From the NCBI RefSeq assembly GCF_900110815.1, contig NZ_FOIT01000001.1, positions 355,910 through 419,909 of the forward strand: DNA of 64,000 bases, given 5' to 3'. Source of the DNA: Aliicoccus persicus (GTDB lineage Bacteria; Bacillota; Bacilli; Staphylococcales; Salinicoccaceae). Positions 1-7,975 of this stretch are shown here, piece after piece. A model generated the notes under the pieces. The model saw nothing but the letters and a program-made list of their open reading frames with translations. It was not told the origin of the DNA and did no database searches. Numbering within the stretch: position 1 is the first letter of the stretch; each line of letters opens with the position of its first letter. The position numbers and the translations under genes are program-made.

Positions 1-89
1 TACGATTATTGTATGAAACAATACATTAACTAAACACATGCACTATTATACACATCTTTTTATTAAATGCACAAAAATATGCATTTAAC

Positions 90-1217
90 CTATTTCCTAA
101 TTTTACCCCAGTACTGATAAAACGTCGTTTCGATATAACCATTGAATAGTTTTCGACGCTTTGTCGCACGCTTACCGACAATTTCTTCAAATTCCTTATT
201 GGAAGTCATTAAATACACATTTAATGTCGGATTCTCTTGGAGTAATTGACCAATTTTACGATACATTTTTTCAACAGCTTTTGCCTCGCCTATACGTTCT
301 CCATAAGGTGGGTTTGTGACGATTTGAACGTTGTCTTCGTTGATTTCTAGATCATGAATATCTTGAACTGAAAAGTCTATATAACTATCAATACCTATTT
401 CTTCAGCATTCTCCCTTGCGATTTCAATCATACGTGGATCAATATCACTAGCAAGGATTCGGACGTCTTTGTCGTAATCAACTTCATTATCAAGTTGCAT
501 ACGCATATCATCCCATGCTGATGATTCAAACAGTGACCAAAACTCTGCATCAAATTCACGATTTAATCCCGGTGCCATATTGATGGCCATCATCGCAGCT
601 TCAATCGCTATCGTGCCTGAACCGACAAACGGATCAACCAATGTATTGTTACCATTATATTTCGCTATATGAAGCATGCTCGCAGCCAGTGTCTCTTTTA
701 TTGGTGCATCACCTTGACCCAGTCTATATCCACGTTTATGGAGCGCATCGCCACTCGTATCGAGCGTAATTAACGCGCGATCTTTTAAAATGTTTACATC
801 CACTTTAAAGCGTGGTCCATCTTCAGCCAGTCGGCCAGGTACGTCATATGCATCTTTTAAATGTTCCACGATTGCTTTCTTAACGATACGTTGAACATCA
901 GGCACACTATATAGCGTTGATTTATGACTTCGACCTGTTACTGGGAAGTTTGCATTTGCATCTAATATGTCTGACCAATTGAGTGCTTTTGTCATTTCAA
1001 ATAAATCATCGAATGTATTCACATGAAAATCACCGATAATTATTCGAATTCGGTCTGCTGTGCGTAGCATTAAATTCGTTTTAATGATTGCTTGCTTATC
1101 TCCATTAAAGTACACACGACCATTTTCAAGGGTCGTCTGATACCCTAAAGACTCTATTTCATCAGCCACAATACGCTCGAGTCCCATCGGCGTATTCGCG
1201 AGTAATTTAAATTCCAT
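90..1217 (-). CDS. ypsC: THUMP-domain class I SAM-dependent RNA methyltransferase (YpsC / RlmL N-terminal-like)
   Basis: Probable rRNA base N-methyltransferase of the YpsC/RlmL family. The 375-residue protein has an N-terminal THUMP RNA-binding region (about 45-155) followed by a Rossmann methyltransferase domain. SAM motif I is DPFVGSGT at 195-202, the acidic loop SDID is at 258-261, and the catalytic NPPY motif is at 302-305, as in enzymes that methylate exocyclic amines of A or G. Length matches the Bacillus and Staphylococcus single-domain proteins rather than the fused E. coli RlmL. The ATG has a strong upstream GGAGGT. It lies beside rnpB and gpsB, the usual Bacillales context. The exact target base cannot be read from sequence. 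Only a weak A+T hairpin (64-87) without a T-run follows the stop. Confidence 0.9.
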   Translation of the reverse strand: MEFKLLANTPMGLERIVADEIESLGYQTTLENGRVYFNGDKQAIIKTNLMLRTADRIRIIIGDFHVNTFDDLFEMTKALNWSDILDANANFPVTGRSHKSTLYSVPDVQRIVKKAIVEHLKDAYDVPGRLAEDGPRFKVDVNILKDRALITLDTSGDALHKRGYRLGQGDAPIKETLAASMLHIAKYNGNNTLVDPFVGSGTIAIEAAMMAINMAPGLNREFDAEFWSLFESSAWDDMRMQLDNEVDYDKDVRILASDIDPRMIEIARENAEEIGIDSYIDFSVQDIHDLEINEDNVQIVTNPPYGERIGEAKAVEKMYRKIGQLLQENPTLNVYLMTSNKEFEEIVGKRATKRRKLFNGYIETTFYQYWGKIRK

Positions 1218-1277
1218 AATAATACCTCCACATCTATTCGTTAAGTATACTTTATATAGACCTGTTCGACCATTTGT

Positions 1278-1283
1278 TATAAT
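1278..1283 (+). promoter_or_regulatory. Probable -10 box for the TPR gene
   Basis: A perfect TATAAT lies 26 bases before the GTG start of the TPR gene, in the divergent gap with ypsC. No convincing -35 is visible 17 bases upstream, so this is a partial promoter call. Confidence 0.4.
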
Positions 1284-1309
1284 AAATAAAAACGTTAGAA
1301 GGTGAGAAA

Positions 1310-1927
1310 GTGTCTAAGATTACAAAAGCATTCGAATATGTAGATTTAGGAAAATATAAAGAAGCTGAAGCACTATATCAAGAACTATTAAATGATGAAC
1401 TGAATGACAAGGATTACGAGTCCGTGTTGAATGGTGTCGGCTATCTCTACGCGTTTACCGAACGCTATGATGATGCAATCGATGTGTATGAACAATTACT
1501 AGCACGCGCTTCAACAGATGAAGATAAAGCGATAGCATATCATCAGATTGGCATGGTATACCGCATGCGACACGATGTCGATAACGCGAAGCGCTACATT
1601 GGATATGAACTTGATATTATAAAAGATAAAGACGACAATGACTTATTTGTCTCCGCTAACTTTTATGAATTTGCAGAAGTTTATAAGATTGAAGGCGAAC
1701 TGCAAAAGGCAGTCGAAATGGGATACGGCGCGCTAGACCATGCGTTAAGAACGGATGATCATGTGGCCATTGGTTGTGCACACAGAGTGCTTGCAGACTG
1801 CTTTAACGAACAAGATCAATCGAGTGTTGCAAAATTCCATTATGAACATTCTCTAGAAAGTTTTAAGGCTGCTGATGATGCGGCAGCAATCATGGATTTA
1901 AACGATACAATTGATTCAATGTCTTAA
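1310..1927 (+). CDS. Tetratricopeptide repeat protein
   Basis: A 205-residue soluble helical protein built from TPR-like units (about 5-40, 42-75, 77-110, 118-150 and 155-190), with repeated alanine/tyrosine spacing such as GKYKEAEALYQELL and ERYDDAIDVYEQLL. No signal peptide, membrane segment or catalytic motif is visible, so a protein-protein interaction role is the most that can be said. The start is GTG, supported by AGAAGGTGAG five bases upstream. A TPR protein at this site next to ypsC/rnpB/gpsB is also found in staphylococci, but I do not know a specific function. It is transcribed alone, divergent from ypsC and convergent with rnpB. Confidence 0.8.
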   Translation: MSKITKAFEYVDLGKYKEAEALYQELLNDELNDKDYESVLNGVGYLYAFTERYDDAIDVYEQLLARASTDEDKAIAYHQIGMVYRMRHDVDNAKRYIGYELDIIKDKDDNDLFVSANFYEFAEVYKIEGELQKAVEMGYGALDHALRTDDHVAIGCAHRVLADCFNEQDQSSVAKFHYEHSLESFKAADDAAAIMDLNDTIDSMS

Positions 1928-1943
1928 TACAATTTAATGAAAA

Positions 1944-1973
1944 GAAAAATAGCACCCAAAATAATTGGGTGCT
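1944..1973 (-). terminator. Intrinsic terminator of rnpB
   Basis: Perfect 7-bp stem AGCACCC/GGGTGCT (1951-1957 with 1967-1973). On the minus strand it is followed by a T-rich run (ATTTTTCTTTT). No T-run follows on the plus strand, so it chiefly ends RNase P RNA. Confidence 0.75.
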
Positions 1974-1978
1974 GTCTA

Positions 1979-2386
1979 GTTACGGTTATTCTATAAGCCA
2001 TGTTCTGTACCGCTGTGCTGCAAACGTGTACTAGTCACACTCGCACATTGGTGATAATCATCTGTCTATATTACAAAGTAATATCTTTCTATCCGTTGAA
2101 TTCCTTTTAGAAAGTGCTCCTACCTAATTTGGATTGCTCACTCGAGGGGTTTACCGCGTTCCACCTTTTATATTTCTATAAAAGCTCCGTCACTGTGGCA
2201 CTTTTATAGCTAATCTAACCATATGTTTACACACTTAGGTTATTTCGCAGCCGTCAGTCGTATCAAACGAACTGCCTTGACTTATTGTTTCGTCAAGCAC
2301 GAACACTACGCTCATCTCAGAAACGTGTGAGCATGGACTTTCCTCTACACTGAAAAATTCAGCATAGCGATTATCAGAATACCGTC
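1979..2386 (-). ncRNA. rnpB: RNase P RNA (class B)
   Basis: The catalytic RNA of ribonuclease P, which matures the 5' ends of tRNAs. On the minus strand the universally conserved CR-I segment GAGGAAAGTCCATGCTC appears about 50 bases from the 5' end, and the 3' conserved segment ACAGAACATGGCTTA appears near the other end. The first bases (ACGGTATTCT) pair with the last (AGAATAACCGT) to form helix P1, which fixes both ends to within a few bases. The size of about 408 nt and the position directly downstream of gpsB are those of Bacillus-type (class B) RNase P RNA. The 5' end is only 18 bases from the gpsB stop, so its promoter must lie in the gpsB 3' end or it is co-transcribed and processed; I see no clear -35/-10 pair. 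Confidence 0.95.
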
Positions 2387-2404
2387 TATATAATTAATAA
2401 AAAA

Positions 2405-2731
2405 TTAATTCACTTTTGTTTGTCCAAACACTTTTTTCTCTAAGTTGCTTAAACGCTTTAAAATATCAATTTGACTATTTTGTGTATGAGAATCTTTCGA
2501 TTTTGAATTTGTCGCAATTCTTATTCGTAATTCTTCAACTTCTTTTTTCAGTCGAACATTTTCTTCTTCTAGTCTTTTTACATTGCTATTCATGTCAGCC
2601 ATTTTTTGATAGTCACTAATCACATCATCTAAGAAACTATCTACTTCAATCGGCTTAAAACCACGGATTGATTTCTCAAACTCTTTTTCGAAAATATCTT
2701 TAGCGGATAACTTCAAAGTATTTTCATTCAA
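2405..2731 (-). CDS. gpsB: Cell-division regulator GpsB
   Basis: GpsB coordinates septal and peripheral wall synthesis by linking PBPs to the divisome. The N-terminal DivIVA-like membrane-binding fold is clear ([16 protein letters not shown], then [15 protein letters not shown]), followed by a coiled coil (about 45-70), a polar linker and the C-terminal trimerisation helix ending [16 protein letters not shown] chose the TTG at 2731 over the upstream GTG at 2740. TAGGTGAG is spaced four bases from the TTG but overlaps the GTG, and a TTG start places five residues before LKLSAKDI exactly as in S. aureus GpsB. The product is then 108 aa. It sits between yppE and rnpB, in the same direction as both. 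Confidence 0.93.
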   Translation of the reverse strand: MNENTLKLSAKDIFEKEFEKSIRGFKPIEVDSFLDDVISDYQKMADMNSNVKRLEEENVRLKKEVEELRIRIATNSKSKDSHTQNSQIDILKRLSNLEKKVFGQTKVN

Positions 2732-2836
2732 TTGTCTCACCTACCAGATCATTTTCTTAATTACTTTTCAGAGTTAAGTAGTCTTTAACATTATAAGTAG
2801 TATACCTCAATTATTCAAGTTAAACTATTACTATTA

Positions 2837-3163
2837 TTATAACCTATTTGATTCAATATGTTTCAACCATACATTAATATACTTCGTCTGTTCCGTAAAC
2901 AGCTTCAAACTCATACGTTCTGCATGACAGCTCATAATCACTTCGTTAAACGTAGAAATCAGCTTTTCTTTGCTCGGCTCAGTGAAACGTTCATCTGTAC
3001 GTACTTGAAGTATATCATCTATAATTTTAACAGAAGATTGTAAAAAAGGTTCAATTTCTCGTTTAAAGTCATACTGATAACCATCGCGCATACGTGCATA
3101 TCTTTGATTGACTTCATCGAGTAGTTTAAAATAGTGAGTATAATTATATTTTCTTGACATCAT
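2837..3163 (-). CDS. yppE: DUF1798 family protein (YppE-like)
   Basis: A 108-residue, probably all-helical cytoplasmic protein of the DUF1798/YppE family, of unknown function. Features are a Tyr/Lys-rich N-terminus (SRKYNYTHYFKLLDEV) and a conserved C-terminal helix (RMSLKLFTEQTKYINVWLKHIES). Two adjacent ATGs (3163 and 3160) lie behind AGGTGA; the second has the better spacing. YppE stands beside recU and gpsB in Bacillus as well, so identity rests on both sequence character and synteny. A promoter is visible upstream at 3180-3208, and gpsB follows 96 bases downstream on the same strand. Confidence 0.75.
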   Translation of the reverse strand: MMSRKYNYTHYFKLLDEVNQRYARMRDGYQYDFKREIEPFLQSSVKIIDDILQVRTDERFTEPSKEKLISTFNEVIMSCHAERMSLKLFTEQTKYINVWLKHIESNRL

Positions 3164-3179
3164 GTCTTCACCTCATATA

Positions 3180-3208
3180 ATTATGATAGTTTACAGCATT
3201 ACATACAA
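3180..3208 (-). promoter_or_regulatory. Sigma-A promoter for yppE
   Basis: On the minus strand TTGTAT (3208-3203) is followed after exactly 17 bases by CATAAT (3185-3180), about 17 bases before the yppE start. It lies in the divergent gap with recU. Confidence 0.55.
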
Positions 3209-3254
3209 CACTAAATACATTCTGTGAAATATACAATAGAAATTAGGTTTTATT

Positions 3255-3866
3255 ATGAAATATCCAACAGGTGTAAAACGCAATGCTAATCAGCATATGC
3301 ACGGACTAAATGATAAGTCTAAAGATAAATCTAATACTGATTATAGTGCGCGTGGTATGACTTTAGAGAAAGATCTTGATGTGACAAATACATACTATTT
3401 AAATTCTGACATCGCAGTCATCCATAAAAAACCGACACCAATACAAATTGTCCATGTTGATTATCCTGCTAGAAATCGTGCGAAAATTGATGAAGCATAT
3501 TTTAAAACACCATCAACGAGCGACTTCAACGGTATTTATCGTGGCAAGTACATTGATTTTGAAGCAAAAGAAACTCGCAACAAAACAAGATTTCCGATGA
3601 TTAACATCCACGAACACCAAGTCGATCACATGCACGATTGTGAATCCCATGGTGGTATCGTATTTCTTATCGTCCGATTTACTGCTTACGGGGAAACATT
3701 TGTTTATCCGTTCAAAGAATTTTATAAACATTGGATGATTTTTAAACAAGGTGGCCGCAAGTCTATTCCATATGCCGATATAAAAGAATCAAGTATTACA
3801 GTGCCGATTCGATTAAATCCGAGAGTAGATTATCTTGCTGCTGTCGACGAATTATTTTTTAAGTAG
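3255..3866 (+). CDS. recU: Holliday junction resolvase RecU
   Basis: RecU cleaves four-way junctions in homologous recombination and modulates RecA. The 203-residue protein has the family's disordered basic N-terminus (about 1-30), then ARGMTLEKDL, and the nuclease core SDFNGIYRGKYIDFEAKET with D90, E103 and K105 as the restriction-endonuclease-like metal-binding triad. The C-terminus RLNPRVDYLAAVDEL also matches the family. The Shine-Dalgarno is modest (a short AGG about nine bases before the ATG). It is followed eight bases later by pbp2, the classic recU-ponA operon, coupling chromosome segregation to wall synthesis. Confidence 0.95.
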   Translation: MKYPTGVKRNANQHMHGLNDKSKDKSNTDYSARGMTLEKDLDVTNTYYLNSDIAVIHKKPTPIQIVHVDYPARNRAKIDEAYFKTPSTSDFNGIYRGKYIDFEAKETRNKTRFPMINIHEHQVDHMHDCESHGGIVFLIVRFTAYGETFVYPFKEFYKHWMIFKQGGRKSIPYADIKESSITVPIRLNPRVDYLAAVDELFFK

Positions 3867-3874
3867 GAGATTTC

Positions 3875-5932
3875 ATGACAGAAAATAACGAAAGTACGAA
3901 CAATCAACGTACAAGTAAACATAAATTTAATTATGTAACCATCTTAAAACGTGCATTTTTAATTTCAATATTATTAGGTCTTATACTATTAATGTTTGGT
4001 ACGTTTTTATTTGCTTACTATTCATCAAATGCACCAACATTTACCGATGAGAAACTTAATGATCCGGTCCCCTCTCGCGTCTTTGACGTCAATAATAATT
4101 TTGTTTTTGAAATTCATCAAGAACAACCGCGTGAACTCATTGAGATTGAGTCATTACCAGATGATGTGAAAGATGCTGTTTTAGCCGTTGAAGATAATAG
4201 ATTTTATGATCACGGCGCGATTGACTTCATTCGTCTTGGTGCATCCGTCATTCGAAACTTTCAAAGTGGTTTCGGTGCAGAAGGTGGATCAACAATTACT
4301 CAACAGGTCGTTAAGCGTGTGTTTCTAACGGATGATAAGTCGCTCGAACGTAAAGCACAAGAAGCGTATTTAGCATACCGACTTGAACAGGAATACACAA
4401 AAGATGACATTTTAGAAATGTATTTAAATAAAATATATTATTCCGATGGGATTTACGGTATCAGAACAGCGAGTATGTATTATTTCAATAAGGAACTTCA
4501 CGAATTAAATTTAGCGGAGACAGCCTATCTTGCTGGTTTACCTCAATTGCCTAATATTTACAATTTATATATCGATTCAGAAAGTGGCATCAATCGTGCC
4601 CATACGGTACTTTATCTGATGAATTATCACGGCAGAATTAGCGATGAACAATATGAAGAAGCACTTGCAATTGATATTACTGCTAATCTAGTTCCAAGAA
4701 CTGAGGAAGAACGCATCGATTCAGAACCTGATAATCCAGAGTATGCCGCTTATATCGATCTGATTCGTGAAGAAATTGATAACAGCGATGCATTTGGTGA
4801 AATGTCGAGTGGAGACGTATTAGCAAGCGGTGTCGATATCTATACAAATATGAATGTTGATGCTCAATTACGCATGTACAACATTACCAATAATAGACAG
4901 TATTTTAGTGGCGAAAAATTTGCATCAGATAACTTTGATATGGGTGCGATTTTACTCGATACTAAAACTGGTGGTGTCGCAGCCGTTTCAGGTGGTCGTG
5001 ATTATAGAGAAATCGTCAAACATAACATGGCCACATACGCACGCAATGTTGGATCTACAATGAAACCATTTCTCTCATATGCACCAGCTATCGAATATTT
5101 ACAGTTAGGTACGGGACATTTAATACAAGATGAGGAATCATACTCACCAGTTGGAACTGACGGCATGATATATAATTATGATGGCCAGAACCACGGTAAC
5201 GTGACGATGCGAACATCGGTGTTGAGAAGTTTTAATATCCCGTCAGTAAAAATATTTGAACAAGTCGTCGATGAAGTTGGTACAGAAGGTGTCATGAACT
5301 TTGCATCAGAAGTTGGACTGAACTACTCTCATATTGGTGATGGGAATTATGAAGTGAATTTTAATGATGTACTTGGTGGATCAGAGTCTCGATTTAGTCC
5401 GAGAGAAATGGCAGAAGCTTACCGTACATTCGGTAACAACGGGGAGTACGGTGAAAGCCATGCCATTCGCTCAATAGTCACATTGGATGAGCAATCGTTT
5501 GAATTCGAAAATGAAACACACCAAGCGATGGAAGATTACACGGCTTATATGATGACCGATATGATGAAGCATACGTTCTATAGTTACGGAACAGCTGCAA
5601 ATGCTTATATCAATGGGTTAAACCTTGCAGGTAAGACAGGAACAACGTCTTATGATACAGCACACGCGAATGAGCTTAATTTACCAAATAACTCCGGTAA
5701 AGATGCGTGGATTGTCGGATACACACCAGAATACACAATGAGTGTATGGATGGGCTTCCACGAAGATAGACCGGATGGTGAATCATCATTCGTTGGCGGT
5801 AACGAACAGATCATGCCACAGTGGTTCTTTAGGGATGTCATGGCGAATGTATCATCGTACAATGGTGAAGACTTTACGATGCCAGAGAGTGTCAGATGGC
5901 AAAATAGTGAAATTGAAGTCAATGTTGAATAG
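3875..5932 (+). CDS. pbp2: Class A penicillin-binding protein (bifunctional transglycosylase/transpeptidase)
   Basis: Polymerises lipid II and cross-links peptidoglycan at the outer face of the membrane. The 685-residue protein has a short cytoplasmic basic N-terminus, one transmembrane helix (about 29-50), a GT51 glycosyltransferase domain with EDNRFYDHG at 106-114 (catalytic E106), GGSTITQQ and the KDDILEMYLNK motif, then a transpeptidase domain with S394-T-M-K397, S452-F-N454 and K587-T-G589. All catalytic motifs are intact. It ends shortly after the transpeptidase domain, slightly shorter than S. aureus PBP2 and lacking its low-complexity tail. It is cotranscribed with recU (8-bp gap) and ends at a strong terminator at 5951. 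Confidence 0.96.
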   Translation: MTENNESTNNQRTSKHKFNYVTILKRAFLISILLGLILLMFGTFLFAYYSSNAPTFTDEKLNDPVPSRVFDVNNNFVFEIHQEQPRELIEIESLPDDVKDAVLAVEDNRFYDHGAIDFIRLGASVIRNFQSGFGAEGGSTITQQVVKRVFLTDDKSLERKAQEAYLAYRLEQEYTKDDILEMYLNKIYYSDGIYGIRTASMYYFNKELHELNLAETAYLAGLPQLPNIYNLYIDSESGINRAHTVLYLMNYHGRISDEQYEEALAIDITANLVPRTEEERIDSEPDNPEYAAYIDLIREEIDNSDAFGEMSSGDVLASGVDIYTNMNVDAQLRMYNITNNRQYFSGEKFASDNFDMGAILLDTKTGGVAAVSGGRDYREIVKHNMATYARNVGSTMKPFLSYAPAIEYLQLGTGHLIQDEESYSPVGTDGMIYNYDGQNHGNVTMRTSVLRSFNIPSVKIFEQVVDEVGTEGVMNFASEVGLNYSHIGDGNYEVNFNDVLGGSESRFSPREMAEAYRTFGNNGEYGESHAIRSIVTLDEQSFEFENETHQAMEDYTAYMMTDMMKHTFYSYGTAANAYINGLNLAGKTGTTSYDTAHANELNLPNNSGKDAWIVGYTPEYTMSVWMGFHEDRPDGESSFVGGNEQIMPQWFFRDVMANVSSYNGEDFTMPESVRWQNSEIEVNVE

Positions 5933-5950
5933 GTTTGATTAGAAGTTGAT

Positions 5951-5992
5951 TACGTGCCTATGAGCGATGCTCAAGGGCACGTAATTTATTTG
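5951..5992 (+). terminator. Intrinsic terminator of recU-pbp2
   Basis: Hairpin with outer stem ATTACGTGCC/GGGCACGTAAT and inner stem TGAGC/GCTCA around a GAT loop, followed by TTATTTGTG. There is one A-A mismatch and a G-U pair. Position 5958 is exactly one 41-bp period before the first clear unit of the adjacent array, and TATGAGC aligns with the array's CAGTGAGC. Confidence 0.8.
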
Positions 5993-6449
5993 TGTGGTCA
6001 GTGAGCATGTTTCAATGGAACGCAAAACAATCTGCGTGTCAGTGAGCAAGTTTCATTGGAACGCAAATCGATCTGCGTGTCAGTGAGCAAGTTTCATTGG
6101 AACGCAAACTAATCTGCGTGTCTGTGAGCAAGTTTCATTGGCACGCAAACTAATCTGCGTGTCTGTGAGCAACTCTCATTGGAACGCAAACTAATCTGCG
6201 TGTCTGTGAGCAACTCTCATTGGAACACAAATCAATCTGCGTGTCTGTGAGCGAGTCTCATTGGAACGCAAATCAATCTGCCTGTCCGTGAGCAACTCTC
6301 ATTGGAACGCAAATCAATCTGCGTGTCAGTGAGTAAGTCTCATAGGAACGTAAATCCATTTGCAAGCCAGTGAGCACATCTCATAGTCCGTCAAATCAAT
6401 TTGCTCGCCTAAGAGCGAGTCTCATTGGCAAGACAAACAGAAACTTAGA
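5958..6449. repeat. 41-bp tandem repeat array, 11 clear units plus a degenerate unit zero
   Basis: Units begin at 5999, 6040, 6081, 6122, 6163, 6204, 6245, 6286, 6327, 6368 and 6409 with no length variation. The core reads C[AT]GTGAGCAA, then TCATTGGAACGCAAA, then AATCTGCGTGT. Across each unit junction the DNA folds into a near unit-length imperfect hairpin: outer arms CTGCGT/ACGCAA, an inner stem TGAG/CTCA and a five-base loop. Neighbours share variants: GTTTC in units 1-4, CTCTC in units 5, 6 and 8, AAACTAATCT in units 3-5, AAATCAATCT in units 6-8. This shows stepwise local duplication. The last three units are diverged. The array fills the whole gap between convergent pbp2 and ypoC, stopping 3 bases before the ypoC stop codon. 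It contains no ORF and no spacers, so it is not CRISPR. Function unknown. Confidence 0.95.
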
Positions 6450-6452
6450 TTC

Positions 6453-6713
6453 CTACGCCTGCTTAACCTTCCACACGGCATACTTTTTTATAAATTCATC
6501 GATTAATTCTCTTAATTGAACACGTGCGTGATACCGTGTAGGCTGTGCTTTTATGTACTCGACGCGTTCATCATAATTTATCGGAATAACAGATGAATCA
6601 CTTTCCTCAATCAATTGATCCATTATCATAATGTATTTATCTGCATCAACCGTTGAATCTTCGAGCAAGTGATCCCATGATTGATTCAAAATATCAAGAA
6701 ACTCTTCATTCAT
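6453..6713 (-). CDS. ypoC: YpoC-like small protein
   Basis: An 86-residue cytoplasmic, probably helical protein with no recognised catalytic motif. Its place in a dnaD-nth-ypoC-pbp2 arrangement matches Bacillus, where ypoC occupies this slot. The C-terminal half (RYHARVQLRELIDEFIKKYA) has the look of the YpoC-like domain. It is clearly shorter than the Bacillus protein as I remember it, so it may be just the conserved core. The start overlaps the nth stop by four bases (ATGA), implying translational coupling to nth. Function is unknown; the identification is mainly positional. Confidence 0.65.
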   Translation of the reverse strand: MNEEFLDILNQSWDHLLEDSTVDADKYIMIMDQLIEESDSSVIPINYDERVEYIKAQPTRYHARVQLRELIDEFIKKYAVWKVKQA

Positions 6714-7357
6714 CGTGCTTTCATTCGCTTCTTACCTTCACGACATTCTTGCAATAACGGACAATCTGCACATTTAGGTGCGCGTGCCGTACAATGATAT
6801 CTACCGAAGAATATTAATTGATGGTGCGTTTTACTCCACATTGAATCTGGAATTTTTCGCATCAAAGTCTTTTCTACTTCTAGAACCGAATCTTTATAGC
6901 GCGCGATACCCAGTCGTTTCGCAACGCGTTCTACATGTGTATCTACTGCGATTCTAGGTACATCAAACGCGACGGACAACACCACGTTTGCGGTCTTGCG
7001 CCCGACGCCTGCAAGTCCAACTAAATCATCGTAATTTCCCGGCACCTCACCATTAAATTTGTCGATAAGGTCTCGGCACAAGCTCTGAATATTTTTTGCT
7101 TTATTGCGATAAAGACCAATCGAACGTATATCATTTTGCAGTTCTTCTAGTGATACATCCAAATAATCTTGTGGTGTTTTATATTTTTTGAATAAATCTT
7201 TTGTAACACGATTCACCATATTGTCTGTGCATTGCGCAGACATCAGCACGGCTATCGTTAATTCAAATGGGTTATCGTGGGTCAGTTCACACTCTGCATC
7301 TGGAAACATTTCGTCGATTACAGACAACATTTCTAGTGTTTTTTTATTGCTAATCAT
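6710..7357 (-). CDS. nth: Endonuclease III (DNA glycosylase/AP lyase)
   Basis: Removes oxidised pyrimidines and nicks abasic sites in base excision repair. The 215-residue protein has the helix-hairpin-helix LAGVGRKTANVV with catalytic K121, the catalytic aspartate D139 in VDTHV, and the [4Fe-4S] cluster ligands C189-x6-C196-x2-C199-x5-C205 near the C-terminus. All key residues are present and length is typical. The start overlaps the end of dnaD by eight bases and its stop overlaps ypoC by four, so dnaD-nth-ypoC is a tightly coupled operon. Confidence 0.96.
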   Translation of the reverse strand: MISNKKTLEMLSVIDEMFPDAECELTHDNPFELTIAVLMSAQCTDNMVNRVTKDLFKKYKTPQDYLDVSLEELQNDIRSIGLYRNKAKNIQSLCRDLIDKFNGEVPGNYDDLVGLAGVGRKTANVVLSVAFDVPRIAVDTHVERVAKRLGIARYKDSVLEVEKTLMRKIPDSMWSKTHHQLIFFGRYHCTARAPKCADCPLLQECREGKKRMKAR

Positions 7358-7958
7358 TTATGTTATCGCCTTTCAGCCATTCCATCATCGGCAATTCATC
7401 CGATTTAGATTGGTCTCTAGTCTTGGTATTTTGTAACACGCGTTCAACGTATTGCAACGATGTGATTTGGTTCGTGTAGGCAAGATCCACAGCTTCTTTA
7501 ATTGCTGCCGGATCTTTTCCATCCTGCTCCAACCAACTTTTTAAACGCTGGTATTCCGCGCCACTTAACGTACGACCGTAGAGCTGTTCGATATAACTAA
7601 ATAATTCACCAAGCTCATTTTTATTTTCTTCACCTGTAGCGGTCAACAGATTATATAGTCTGTCGTATAATCCACTAATATCAATGACCTCTGTGTAGTT
7701 ACCATCCTGACGAACTGTGGACATTTCAATCAGTTGCTTATCGATTAACTTTTGAATAATTGAAAGAATTTGTGGATGTTTTAATGTCGTACGCTCTTCC
7801 AAATGTGCAACATCGAGTTGGTAATAATTATCTTGCGATAAATCGATTAATTTTAATAGTAGGACAAGACTTTCTTCATCGATACCGAGCCGTTTATATT
7901 CATCAAACAATATTTTATTGATCTGTATATTGATATGTTCAATCAGTTTCTTTTCCAT
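7350..7958 (-). CDS. dnaD: Primosomal protein DnaD
   Basis: DnaD acts in replication initiation and restart, remodelling DNA and helping load the replicative helicase through DnaB/DnaI. The 202-residue protein has an N-terminal winged-helix oligomerisation domain (about 1-110) and a C-terminal DnaD/DnaB-like domain (about 120-190) with LKSWLEQDGKDPAAIKEAV and a YVERVL helix, the YxxxIxxxW-type DNA-binding region. The ATG is preceded by AAGGAGAG. The gap to asnS contains a rho-independent terminator, so dnaD may depend on readthrough or its own promoter. It overlaps nth by eight bases. Confidence 0.93.
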   Translation of the reverse strand: MEKKLIEHINIQINKILFDEYKRLGIDEESLVLLLKLIDLSQDNYYQLDVAHLEERTTLKHPQILSIIQKLIDKQLIEMSTVRQDGNYTEVIDISGLYDRLYNLLTATGEENKNELGELFSYIEQLYGRTLSGAEYQRLKSWLEQDGKDPAAIKEAVDLAYTNQITSLQYVERVLQNTKTRDQSKSDELPMMEWLKGDNIND

Positions 7959-7975
7959 GTGTCTCTCCTTAATAA

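Noticed and set aside
64-87. Terminator after ypsC
   Set aside because: TAAATGCA/TGCATTTA can pair but no T-run follows on the minus strand.
5958-6449. Possible CRISPR array
   Set aside because: Units are contiguous 41-mers with no variable spacers, and there are no cas genes nearby.
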